NCBI GenBank assembly: GCA_965226775.1
Contig: CBDDEI010000002.1
Coordinates: forward strand, 2,300,920 to 2,364,919
Direction: 5' to 3'
Length of the DNA stretch: 64,000 nucleotides
Origin: CBDDEI01 sp965226775
GTDB taxonomy: Bacteria; Chloroflexota; Dehalococcoidia; SHYD01
Position numbers and translations under genes: made by a program. Shown in pieces: positions 37,859-46,103 of this stretch. The notes under the pieces are model-generated. The model was not told where the DNA came from. It was given only the letters and a program-made list of their open reading frames with translations, and did no database searches. Position 1 is the stretch's first letter; each line of letters starts with the position of its first letter.

Positions 37859-38278
37859 TCATCCTTTTCTAACGGCGCTGGGATTGGACGAGCGGTAGCG
37901 CCCCTGCACTACGTCTCGCAGGGTATTCAAGAGTTGATCCCTGCCCCACAGCTTGGGCAAGTAGCCAATCGCCCCCGCGGCCACCGCATTGTTCGAGGCG
38001 TTACTGTCCGAAAAGGCGGTCAGCATGAGCACTTTCGCGTCGGGCAGCGCCGTCATGATCTCCCGGCACGCGTCGATGCCGTTCTTCCCGGGCATCAGCA
38101 CGTCCATCAGAATTACATCGGGCCGGAGCCTCTCCGCCAAACCCAGTGCTTCTTCTCCTTCGCCAGTCTGCCCGACCACCGTGAAGTCATCCGAGTGTTC
38201 TAACGCTTCCTGAAGGCCTTTCCGGACGATTTCATTGTCGTCGACCAGCATCACTCTAATCGGCACTCTCGCTGACAC
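37859..38278 (-). CDS. Receiver-only response regulator (NarL-like, no DNA-binding domain)
   Basis: 139 residues from GTG 38278, chosen because AGGAGG lies eight bases upstream; an in-frame GTG at 38287 would sit on top of it. The protein is a receiver domain: acidic pair in VMLVDDNEIV, phospho-acceptor Asp in VILMDVLMPGKNG (D59), conserved Thr in LMLTAFSDS and Lys in IGYLPKLWG. It ends shortly after the receiver (RYRSSNPSAVRKG), where the paralogue at 17101 continues into a LuxR helix-turn-helix, so the output domain is missing by truncation or design. It begins one base after the kinase stop. Confidence 0.8.
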   Translation of the reverse strand: MSARVPIRVMLVDDNEIVRKGLQEALEHSDDFTVVGQTGEGEEALGLAERLRPDVILMDVLMPGKNGIDACREIMTALPDAKVLMLTAFSDSNASNNAVAAGAIGYLPKLWGRDQLLNTLRDVVQGRYRSSNPSAVRKG

Positions 38279-38279
38279 T

Positions 38280-39566
38280 CTACACACCTCCTGGATTTGC
38301 TTGGTAGGGGACTACGCAGGTTACTCTGGTGCCGACTCCGCCAACGCCTGGCGATACCTCCAAACGTCCGCCCATGCGCTGCGCGTTGGCGGCCATGTTG
38401 CGGAGACCGTGGCCCCATCTTTCGCGCGCTTGGGGTATCCCGATGCCGTCGTCCAACACGGACAGACCTAGGTGGTCGGCCTGGAAATCGAGGGCGACTT
38501 CGACCCGGCTAGCTTGCGCATGGCGCAACACGTTGGTCATCGCGTTGTGGGCGATGGCAAAGAGCAGCCCCCTGATGAGCGGCGGCAGGTCGGGTTCTTC
38601 GCCAGCCTGGATCACCTCCACGGGCAGGGACGTAATGGCGGTAAACGCGGAGGCGTGGGAGTTCAACGCCTCCGCGAGGTCCCGGCCCTCAAAGATTTGA
38701 CCTGAGTCAATAGGGTGCCTCAGTTCCCACATGGCCGTTCTGGACATGCCGAGGATCGCCTCCAGCCTGGCCGCCAATCCATCGTTGGTCTCCTTGGCCA
38801 GATCCCTGGCCGTCTCGACACCCAGTCCCACAACGTACACGGACTGCGCCACGGTGTCGTGGATGGTCTGGGAAAGCTCTATACGCTCCCTTTGAAGCGC
38901 GCGCTCCCGTTCCATGGCCTCCTGCCTCTTCATCCTCTCGGAGCTGGTGACAAAATTAGCGGATGCCGCTACCGCATACATGACGGCGATTCTTGCAAAC
39001 AGCGCCTTGTCGTCTCTTGCCTCAAGGTCGAGACCTTCTCCAACCGTCAGGCTCACAAGGGCGTAAATAACGGCCACCATTGTCACCCATGCGAAGGTTA
39101 GTCTGAAGGAGCTGAAGAAGACGGCGAACCAAACCAGGGCAGGGTAGTACAGCAAGTAGAACAAGTAGTGTTTGAACCCGCCGGCCACTACCAAGCCCGC
39201 CGTAATCAGGACCAAATCCATAGCGCTGAGCGCGAGCATCCAGTGCAATGTCACTGTACGACCTGACCGGACGCGGTAGTGAACGTACCCATTTAATGCT
39301 ACCAGCAGTGTGAGGAAGAGTGTGTAAGCTCCATATGTGAAGAGGGTAAAATCGGGGCGGTAAATCAAAAGGATCAGGCACAAGACGACAATGAACCAGC
39401 GCACCCAGACAAATAGCGTCGCCGGATATCGCAACGCATCCGCGTCGGCTGCTTTTGGGTTCCAACGGCTCGCTGGAGAAGCACCGGTTACTGCGGCTAG
39501 CAGTCTCAAGGCGCGACTCCGCGGTTTTGAGTAGCTCGGTGACGATGGAGAGTCAGGATTATGCAT
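38280..39566 (-). CDS. Membrane sensor histidine kinase (HisKA_3/NarX class)
   Basis: A 428-residue paralogue of the kinase at 17798-19051. About five or six membrane segments occupy residues ~45-190. The phospho-acceptor motif is LSQTIHDTVAQSVYV with H236, and the ATP-binding domain has LSVLDDGIGIPQARERWGHG and LRNMAANAQRMGGRLEV. Its ATG (39566) overlaps the stop of the upstream hybrid kinase gene by eight bases, and its stop abuts the receiver gene, so the three genes form one operon with coupled translation. The signal sensed is unknown. Confidence 0.87.
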   Translation of the reverse strand: MHNPDSPSSPSYSKPRSRALRLLAAVTGASPASRWNPKAADADALRYPATLFVWVRWFIVVLCLILLIYRPDFTLFTYGAYTLFLTLLVALNGYVHYRVRSGRTVTLHWMLALSAMDLVLITAGLVVAGGFKHYLFYLLYYPALVWFAVFFSSFRLTFAWVTMVAVIYALVSLTVGEGLDLEARDDKALFARIAVMYAVAASANFVTSSERMKRQEAMERERALQRERIELSQTIHDTVAQSVYVVGLGVETARDLAKETNDGLAARLEAILGMSRTAMWELRHPIDSGQIFEGRDLAEALNSHASAFTAITSLPVEVIQAGEEPDLPPLIRGLLFAIAHNAMTNVLRHAQASRVEVALDFQADHLGLSVLDDGIGIPQARERWGHGLRNMAANAQRMGGRLEVSPGVGGVGTRVTCVVPYQANPGGV

Positions 39567-41979
39567 TCTGACCTGCAGTATTGGAGATCTCCGTCCCGTT
39601 GACCTGCCCCTCCCCCTTGGGCATCCGGTAGCCGACGCGGAGCTCCGTGAAGATGTAGGCCGGGTTTTCTGCGTCGTCGCCCAGCTTGCGGCGGATGCTA
39701 CTTAAGGCGGTCCGCATCGGGCGAACGTCGGCGTCGGCGTCGAGCCCCCAGACCCGCCGCAGCAGATGCTCGTAGGTCAGCACGCGCCCGGCGTTGGTCG
39801 AAAGCTCGACCAGCATCCCGTACTCAATAGCGGTCAGTTGGATGGGGCGACCGGCGAGGGTCACCCGGCGCTCGTTATAGTCGATGGTCAGATCGCCCAG
39901 GACGTAGGGCTCCGACGGCTTAGGGGCCTCGCGCCTGCGCAGCGCGGCCCTGATCCTGGCCGACAGCTCTGCCGGCGAGAAGGGCTTGACCACGTAGTCG
40001 GCGGCTCCCATGTCGAAGGCCCTGGCGACGAGCTTGTCCTGGCCGTAGGCGGACAGGAATATGACCGGCACGTCTCTCCTCACCGCGATGTCCCTCATCA
40101 AGTCTATCCCGTCGGTCCCAGGCAGCACCATGTCGAGCAGGACCAAATGGGGCTTCTCCTCCTGCACGAGACGGAGCGCCTCCTCCGGGTCGGCCGTAAC
40201 CAGCGGTTCGTAGCCCGACCTGACTAGGGCCTCACGGACATACCTGAGGGCCTGGGGGTCGTCGTCCACAACAAGTATCCGCACCTGTTCCGACGCCCGC
40301 CGTCGCATGGCGCGGGTAGAGGGCTGGGCGGGCGCCACCGGAGAGACGTACCCGGCCTCCTCGACCGTCGGAAGGGTGAAGGTGAACCGTGCGCCCAGGC
40401 CCGGCCCGTCGCTCTCGGCCCAGATGCGGCCCCCGTGGGCCTCCACTATCCCCTTGCAGATGGCAAGGCCCAGGCCGGTGTCGCCCCCCTGCTCCTCGGA
40501 CTCGATCCGGGAGAACTTCCGAAACAGGAGCTGCAAGCTCTCGGCGGGGATGCCCCTGCCCTGGTCGGACACTGACACCGCAACGTGGACTCCCTCCCCC
40601 ACTGCGCTCACCCGGATGACGGAGGAATCGTGCGAGTGCCTGGCTGCGTTGGTCAGCAGGTTGCCCAGCACCTGGACCATGCGCAGCCTGTCCGCCATGA
40701 CCCAGGGCAGGTCCGGCGCAAGGTCGATTTCGATGTTGTGCCTTATCCCGCCGCTGATGAAGCCGTTGCGGGCCTCGCCCACCAGGATGGCCACGTCCGT
40801 CGGTTCGGGTGAGATAGCAAGCGTGCCCGTCTCGATGCGAGCCACGTCCAGCAGATCGCTTATCAGAATGTGCATCCGGTCGATCTGCGCGTCGATAATG
40901 CGGAAGAACTGCCTCGTCTCGGCGGAGTTGAGCACGGTGGGAGGGTTCAGCAGCGTCGTGACTGAGCCTTTGACCGAGGTCAGCGGGGTGCGCAGCTCGT
41001 GGCTCACCATGGCCAGAAACTCGGCCCGCAGCCGCTCGATCTCCTCCAAGGCCGTCATGTCCTGTATGGTCACGACGAAGGACTCGACCTCCCCGTTCTC
41101 CGACCGGATGGGCGTGGCGTTTATCAGCGCACTCACGCTCCGGCCATCAGGCACCTGGAAAACCATCTCCTCGGCGCGCACCGTCTCCCCAATGCTCAGC
41201 ACCTCAGCCAGGGGGACCTCAGCCAGGGATAGCCTCCGCCCGTCTCCCCGCTGGACGGTGAGCACGTGTAGGAGGTGCTCCGGCGGCTGGTCCGGCGACC
41301 TCAGGGCCTCCATGATTCTCGCCGCCTCCCGGTTGAATGACATCGGGGCTCCCGTCCTGGCGTCGAAGACCACCACACCCACCGGAGAGGTGTTGATCAG
41401 GGTCTCCAGATCGGCCCTGGCCCGCTGCTCGTCCCGGTACCGGCGGGCGTTGGCGATGACCATCGCTGCCTGGGAGGCGAACATCACCAGCGTCTCCTCG
41501 TCCTCGGCGGTGAACTCCGAGCCGCCTTCCTTCTCGGCAAGATGGATGATGCCAACTCGCTCGCCGCCGTGGCGGACCGGAGCCGCCAGAAAGGGGAAGA
41601 CGGACCCCACCGGCATGGGTGGGTGGAACTCGGGCAACCCCAGCAACCGTGTGTGGCCGTGGAAGTCCCGCAGCCGCAGCGGCTCCACAATCTTGCCCAG
41701 GTACTCAAAGAGGCGCTGGCCCTCCGGCAAGTCTCGGAGCCCCTTGGCCTCTTCGGGAGTTAACCCCGAAGTGAGGAAGTCCTGTGCCAGCGCCGAATCG
41801 TTGACGACCGTCATCGCCCCGTAGCGGGCCTGGGTGAGGTCGCGGGCGGAGTCCAGGACCCCCTGGAGCACCGTCTCGAAGTCTAAACTCTCGTTGATGC
41901 GCAGGCTGGCCTCACTCAGCCGGGACAGCCGGTCTCTCAGGGCCTGCATCTCCAAGTCTCGTGCATCGTCTCGCTTCAT
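39559..41979 (-). CDS. Hybrid GAF-PAS-histidine kinase-receiver-winged helix protein
   Basis: An 806-residue protein that joins a whole two-component system: N-terminal coiled helix and GAF (~20-175), PAS (~185-305), HisKA with H327 (AMVSHELRTPLTSVKG), HATPase (LLTNAARHSHDSS, GDTGLGLAICKGIVEAHGG), receiver with D616 (LVLLDMVLPGTDG) and Lys in ADYVVKPFSP, and an OmpR/KdpE-type winged helix (~700-790, AGRPIQLTAIEYGMLVELS). Such a cytoplasmic sensor can phosphorylate and activate itself as a transcription factor. Start ATG 41979 has only GAAGAT upstream, about one base away. A conserved upstream block (42092-42161) with paired half-sites suggests autoregulation. Three relics of the same gene lie elsewhere in the window. 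Confidence 0.9.
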   Translation of the reverse strand: MKRDDARDLEMQALRDRLSRLSEASLRINESLDFETVLQGVLDSARDLTQARYGAMTVVNDSALAQDFLTSGLTPEEAKGLRDLPEGQRLFEYLGKIVEPLRLRDFHGHTRLLGLPEFHPPMPVGSVFPFLAAPVRHGGERVGIIHLAEKEGGSEFTAEDEETLVMFASQAAMVIANARRYRDEQRARADLETLINTSPVGVVVFDARTGAPMSFNREAARIMEALRSPDQPPEHLLHVLTVQRGDGRRLSLAEVPLAEVLSIGETVRAEEMVFQVPDGRSVSALINATPIRSENGEVESFVVTIQDMTALEEIERLRAEFLAMVSHELRTPLTSVKGSVTTLLNPPTVLNSAETRQFFRIIDAQIDRMHILISDLLDVARIETGTLAISPEPTDVAILVGEARNGFISGGIRHNIEIDLAPDLPWVMADRLRMVQVLGNLLTNAARHSHDSSVIRVSAVGEGVHVAVSVSDQGRGIPAESLQLLFRKFSRIESEEQGGDTGLGLAICKGIVEAHGGRIWAESDGPGLGARFTFTLPTVEEAGYVSPVAPAQPSTRAMRRRASEQVRILVVDDDPQALRYVREALVRSGYEPLVTADPEEALRLVQEEKPHLVLLDMVLPGTDGIDLMRDIAVRRDVPVIFLSAYGQDKLVARAFDMGAADYVVKPFSPAELSARIRAALRRREAPKPSEPYVLGDLTIDYNERRVTLAGRPIQLTAIEYGMLVELSTNAGRVLTYEHLLRRVWGLDADADVRPMRTALSSIRRKLGDDAENPAYIFTELRVGYRMPKGEGQVNGTEISNTAGQNA

Positions 41980-42091
41980 ATCTTCGCCTCAATAGGGCTG
42001 TGGAAGGCCCGATTTCCCAACCAATGCGCAGCGGCTGCCTCTGGAGTCCGTATTGGACGCTGCTGGGGCAATTATACCAGTCCCGGCCCAA

Positions 42092-42161
42092 ACTTACACT
42101 AATTTCACGGAAAATCGCCAATTCTCTCACGGCCACCTTACACGCCACCAGTAAAGTGGAG
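42092..42161 (-). promoter_or_regulatory. Conserved upstream block of the hybrid kinase gene
   Basis: It aligns gap-free with 26306-26375 (50 of 70 identical). It contains CTTACAC, TTTCACG, CTCACGG and CTTACAC elements in two pairs spaced 10-12 bases apart, a pattern typical of winged-helix response-regulator sites. It lies ~110 bases from the kinase start; a divergent gene at 42210 could share it. Confidence 0.5.
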
Positions 42162-42209
42162 TACGCAGAGGCTCCGCGCGCGTCCAAACACTACGCAAGG
42201 AGGAGAGTC

Positions 42210-42640
42210 ATGACCAAGGCAATGCCAAACTTCAGCATTTCCTATAGCGCCGCGTTGATGAGGCGTGGCCCTGCTGCTCGCGGCTGCGGCCAGCGGCCTA
42301 CTGGCCGTCTTCCCGGCCCCGCAGGCCCACGCCCAGGGAGTGGAGACGACGGACGTGGAGCTCTGAACCGCTACGCTCACGGTGGGGGGTGGGACTTTCC
42401 GAGGATACTCCACCATCACGAACAGACTCGAACTGAGACTGTATCCCCCGCCCCAGTCAAACGAGTACGACGATTTGGTGCTGGTGGTCGGCAACAGGCG
42501 GGTTGCTATTCCAGCGCAGGCGCCACTAACAGCGGCACCAATAGTAAGGTCTTCCGTTGGTCCAACTCCGGCCTGGCCTGGACAGAGATTGCCCGCTGCC
42601 TGGGGACCTATCACCCCTACACCACAATGGCAAACCCCCG
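42210..42640 (+). pseudogene. Broken small secreted protein
   Basis: ATG 42210 has an excellent AAGGAGG site. After ~20 codons a frameshift leads into a typical signal peptide (VALLLAAAASGLLAVFPAP, then QAHAQ) and a TGA near 42364. Further pieces read ATLTVGGGTFRGYSTI and, in another frame, SKVFRWSNSGLAWTE, motifs found in beta-rich secreted domains of Chloroflexota. At least two frame breaks are present. It lies just upstream of the first LRR giant, with no terminator in between, and may once have been cotranscribed with it. Confidence 0.5.
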
Positions 42641-42820
42641 GCTCAGCGTTGCCCAGACCACCATCCGAACATAGGAGTGTAACCTGATGCGCAAAAGAAT
42701 CTTCACCAGCACGATTGCCGCACTGGCCCTCTTTGCCGTTGTTGGCCTTGTTTCCGCCCTCGCGCCCTCTTTTGCATCGCTAAACCTGGCCCGCGCCCAC
42801 TCGCCGGGCGGCGCATCCCT
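42632..42820 (+). repeat. Leader cassette copy 1 (5' UTR plus signal peptide)
   Basis: About 190 bases running from ACCCCCGGCT through the ribosome site TAGGAGTGTAACCTG into the signal peptide. Related copies start at 49841, 58405 and 58623. The bases upstream (42580-42632) also match 58560-58623. Confidence 0.8.
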
Positions 42821-45800
42821 CACCGCGCTGACGGTGACGGTGACCTCGGACGGGACGGCGCTGCCGCTCACGCCCACGTTCAGCAGCACAGTGCACTCCT
42901 ACACGATCCGCGTGGAAAACAGCGTGGCCGAGGTTACCGTTGCGGGCACGCCGGACGACGACGGCACCGTGACCGCGGACCAGCAGGTGAACCTGCCTGC
43001 GTCCGCCGAAACGAGCGTCGACGTGGTGGTGACCCATACGGACAGCGGGACGACGACGACGACGCAGACCTACACTGTGACGATATTCCGCGAGAGCGTG
43101 GACCGGGCCGCGCTGATGTCCCTGTACCGCAGTACGGGCACCACGCGTTGGTGGAACCGCTACAACTGGGGGAGCGTTGCGCCCATTAACACCTGGTATG
43201 GCGTCACCACGAACAGCGACGGCCGTGTCACAGAACTGAACCTTGGGGCAAACAACTTGGTCGGGACCCTGCCGGCCGCATTGGGCGACCTCGACCAAAT
43301 GGTGAATCTGCAACTGTCGAGCAATCGGTTGCGCGGGGCGATCCCGGCCTCGCTGGGCGGCCTCACCAACCTGCAGGAACTGAGTTTCAGTAACAACCAG
43401 ATGAGCGGGTCGATCCCAGACCTGAGCGGCCTCACCAACCTGCAGGAACTGAGTTTCAGTAACAACCAGATGAGCGGGTCGATCCCAGACCTGAGCGGCC
43501 TCACCAACCTGCAGAAACTGTATCTGCCGGGTAACCAGTTGAGCGGGCCGATCCCAGACCTGAGCAGCCTCACTAGCCTGACGCACCTGTACCTGAACTA
43601 CAATCAGTTGAGCGGGGCGCTCCCGAACTCGCTGGGCGACCTCACCAGCCTGCAAAAACTGGTTCTCAGTTCCAACCAGTTGAGCGGGACGATCCCAACC
43701 CTTAACAGCCTCACCAACCTGGTAGAACTGAGTCTCGATTTCAACCAGTTGGACGGGACGATCCCAACCTCGCTGAACAGCCTCACCAGCCTGAAGGAAC
43801 TCAGGCTCAATAACAACCAGTTGAGCGGGACGATCCCAACCCTGAGCAGCCTCACCAGCCTGCAACTGCTGTGGCTTCACAACAACAACTTGACAGAGAC
43901 GATCCCGGGCTCGCTGAACGACCTCACCGGCCTGAAGTCCCTGAACCTGTCTCACAATCAGTTGAGCGGGACGATTCCGGACCTGAGCGGCCTCGTGAAG
44001 TTGGACCTCCTGTCCCTGCGGAACAACCAGTTGACCGGGCCAATCCCGGCCTGGCTGGAGCAACTCACCGGCCTGGGGATACTTTACCTGTCCGTGAACC
44101 AGTTGAGCGGAGACTTCCCGCAAGCGCTGGGCAACCTCACCAACCTGTATTTCGTACGCTTCGCGAGCAACCCTTCGTTGACCGGGTGCGTGCCCCTCGA
44201 GTTGCGCTATCTCGTGACCGATGAGCGGGACCATGACTTCAGCGCGCTGAACCTGCCGTTCTGCATGCTCAGCACGCTGGAGTTCAGCGACGTGACCCTC
44301 ACGCCTCCCTTCGCCAGCGCCACGACGGTCTACACCGCCTCCGTGGTCAACACCGTGGAATCTACGATGGTGACGCCGACGTTGGCCGACTCCAGCGACC
44401 GCTTCTCCATCAAGAAGGGCAGGCGCTCGTACGCGAGCGGCGCAGCGGTGCCCCTCGCCGTGGGGTCGAACGTGATCACCATCAAGGTCAACCCTGCGGA
44501 CCGCACCCCCAAGCCGACCTACACCGTGACGATATTCCGCGAGGGCGTGGACCGAGCCACGCTGACCGCGCTGTACAACAGTGCGGGCGGCCCATCCTGG
44601 ACGGAGAACGACAACTGGGGGAGCCCTACTGAGCCCCTCAACACCTGGTCCGGCGTCAAGGTGGACGGCAACGGCAACGTCACGGAGCTGGCGCTTCCTG
44701 ATAACAACTTGAGCGGACCCCTGCCGGCCGAGTTGGGCAGCCTCACCAGCCTAACAACGCTGGACCTCAGCGATAACCAGTTGAGCGGGACGATCCCGGA
44801 CCTGAGCAGCCTCACCAGCCTGACGACCCTGAATTTCGGCGATAACCAGTTGAGCGGGACGATCCCGGACTTGACCGCGCTCACCCAGCTACAGACCCTG
44901 AATCTCCGCGACAACCGGTTGACGGGGCCGATCCCGGAGGAGTTGGGCGACTTCACCCAGCTGGAGCTCCTGTACCTGGACAACAACCAGCTAAGCGGGC
45001 CGATTCCGGCTGCGCTCGGCGACCTCAACCAGTTGGATGTCGCACGCTTTGCGGGCAACAGCTTGACCGGATGCGTGCCCAACGGGTTGCGCTATCTCGT
45101 GACCGCCTCGGACTTTAACAGCCTCCCTGCCCATGACTTCATCACGGTGGACGTGAACGGCAACGGCGACACCGCTGACGATGGCGACACCCCCGGTCTG
45201 GGGCTGCCGTTCTGCACACTCGAGTTGCTGACGCTCAGTGACATGACACTCGACCCAGCCTTCGCCAGTGATGTCGTGGTCTATGCCGCCGCCGCGGACC
45301 ACAACGTGACGTCCACAACGGTGACGGCGACGTTGCACAGCAACAATGACACCTACACGAGCGGAGACCCGGTGCCGCTCGACGTGGGGCCAAACGTGAT
45401 CACCATCGAGATCACCCCTAACGACGGCACCCCTATGCACACCTACACCGTGACGGTGACACGCGCGCCCAACACACCCCCGACCTTTGACGAGGGCGCT
45501 GCCGCGACGCGCGGCGTGGACGAGAACACCACCGCGGGCCAGAACATCGGCGAACTCATCGCGGCCACCGACGACGACAACGACACCCTGACCTACTCCC
45601 TGGACGACACCAGCGCAGAGTCCTTCGACATTGTCGAGTTCTTAGGCCAGTTACGGACCAAGGCCGCCCTGGACTTCGAGGACAAGTCCAGTTACACCGT
45701 CACCGTGTCAGTCCGCGACAGCATGGACGCCAACGGCGACGCTGACGAGATGACGGACGACACGATAAGGGTGACGGTTCAGGTCACCAACCTGAACGAA

Positions 45801-46103
45801 GCCCCCGTGTTCACGCCCATCGAGCCCGACCTCCACAACGTGGACGAGAACACGCCGGCGGGCAGGAATATCGGCGCTCCCGTCGCGGCCACCGACGACG
45901 ATAACCACAACCTGACCTACTCCCTGGACGCCGTCGACGCGGCGTCCTTCAACATTGATGCGTCCTCCGGCCAGTTGCGGACCAAGAGCCGCGCTGGACT
46001 ACGAAACGGGGCCCAACAGCTACATCGTGGACGTCACCGCCGCAGACCCGTCCGGCCTGAACGACACTATCGAGGTCACCATCACGGTCAACAACGTCGA
46101 TGA
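42687..46103 (+). CDS. Giant LRR/cadherin-like surface protein 1, N-terminal part
   Basis: Start ATG 42687 follows AGGAGTGTAACCTG. Domains: signal peptide (1-~38, ends in ARAHS), a cadherin-like beta-sandwich (~45-130), about 13 leucine-rich repeats of 23-24 residues (consensus LxxLxLxxNxLSGxIPdLSxL, the plant-specific type), a second beta-sandwich (~530-610), five more LRRs (~665-790), a third beta-sandwich, then cadherin-like domains (VDENTTAGQNIGELIAATDD). It is probably an exported adhesin or recognition protein. A single extra base near 45986 (AAGAGCC against AAGGCC in homologous repeats) throws the frame; the natural protein continues from 45955 and then 48998 to 49777 (~2360 residues if repaired). 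Confidence 0.85.
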   Translation: MRKRIFTSTIAALALFAVVGLVSALAPSFASLNLARAHSPGGASLTALTVTVTSDGTALPLTPTFSSTVHSYTIRVENSVAEVTVAGTPDDDGTVTADQQVNLPASAETSVDVVVTHTDSGTTTTTQTYTVTIFRESVDRAALMSLYRSTGTTRWWNRYNWGSVAPINTWYGVTTNSDGRVTELNLGANNLVGTLPAALGDLDQMVNLQLSSNRLRGAIPASLGGLTNLQELSFSNNQMSGSIPDLSGLTNLQELSFSNNQMSGSIPDLSGLTNLQKLYLPGNQLSGPIPDLSSLTSLTHLYLNYNQLSGALPNSLGDLTSLQKLVLSSNQLSGTIPTLNSLTNLVELSLDFNQLDGTIPTSLNSLTSLKELRLNNNQLSGTIPTLSSLTSLQLLWLHNNNLTETIPGSLNDLTGLKSLNLSHNQLSGTIPDLSGLVKLDLLSLRNNQLTGPIPAWLEQLTGLGILYLSVNQLSGDFPQALGNLTNLYFVRFASNPSLTGCVPLELRYLVTDERDHDFSALNLPFCMLSTLEFSDVTLTPPFASATTVYTASVVNTVESTMVTPTLADSSDRFSIKKGRRSYASGAAVPLAVGSNVITIKVNPADRTPKPTYTVTIFREGVDRATLTALYNSAGGPSWTENDNWGSPTEPLNTWSGVKVDGNGNVTELALPDNNLSGPLPAELGSLTSLTTLDLSDNQLSGTIPDLSSLTSLTTLNFGDNQLSGTIPDLTALTQLQTLNLRDNRLTGPIPEELGDFTQLELLYLDNNQLSGPIPAALGDLNQLDVARFAGNSLTGCVPNGLRYLVTASDFNSLPAHDFITVDVNGNGDTADDGDTPGLGLPFCTLELLTLSDMTLDPAFASDVVVYAAAADHNVTSTTVTATLHSNNDTYTSGDPVPLDVGPNVITIEITPNDGTPMHTYTVTVTRAPNTPPTFDEGAAATRGVDENTTAGQNIGELIAATDDDNDTLTYSLDDTSAESFDIVEFLGQLRTKAALDFEDKSSYTVTVSVRDSMDANGDADEMTDDTIRVTVQVTNLNEAPVFTPIEPDLHNVDENTPAGRNIGAPVAATDDDNHNLTYSLDAVDAASFNIDASSGQLRTKSRAGLRNGAQQLHRGRHRRRPVRPERHYRGHHHGQQRR

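Noticed and set aside
40307..41824. 505-codon plus-strand open frame opposite the hybrid kinase
   Set aside because: The minus strand carries a complete kinase with all catalytic motifs. The plus frame is Ser/Arg-rich and without family features.
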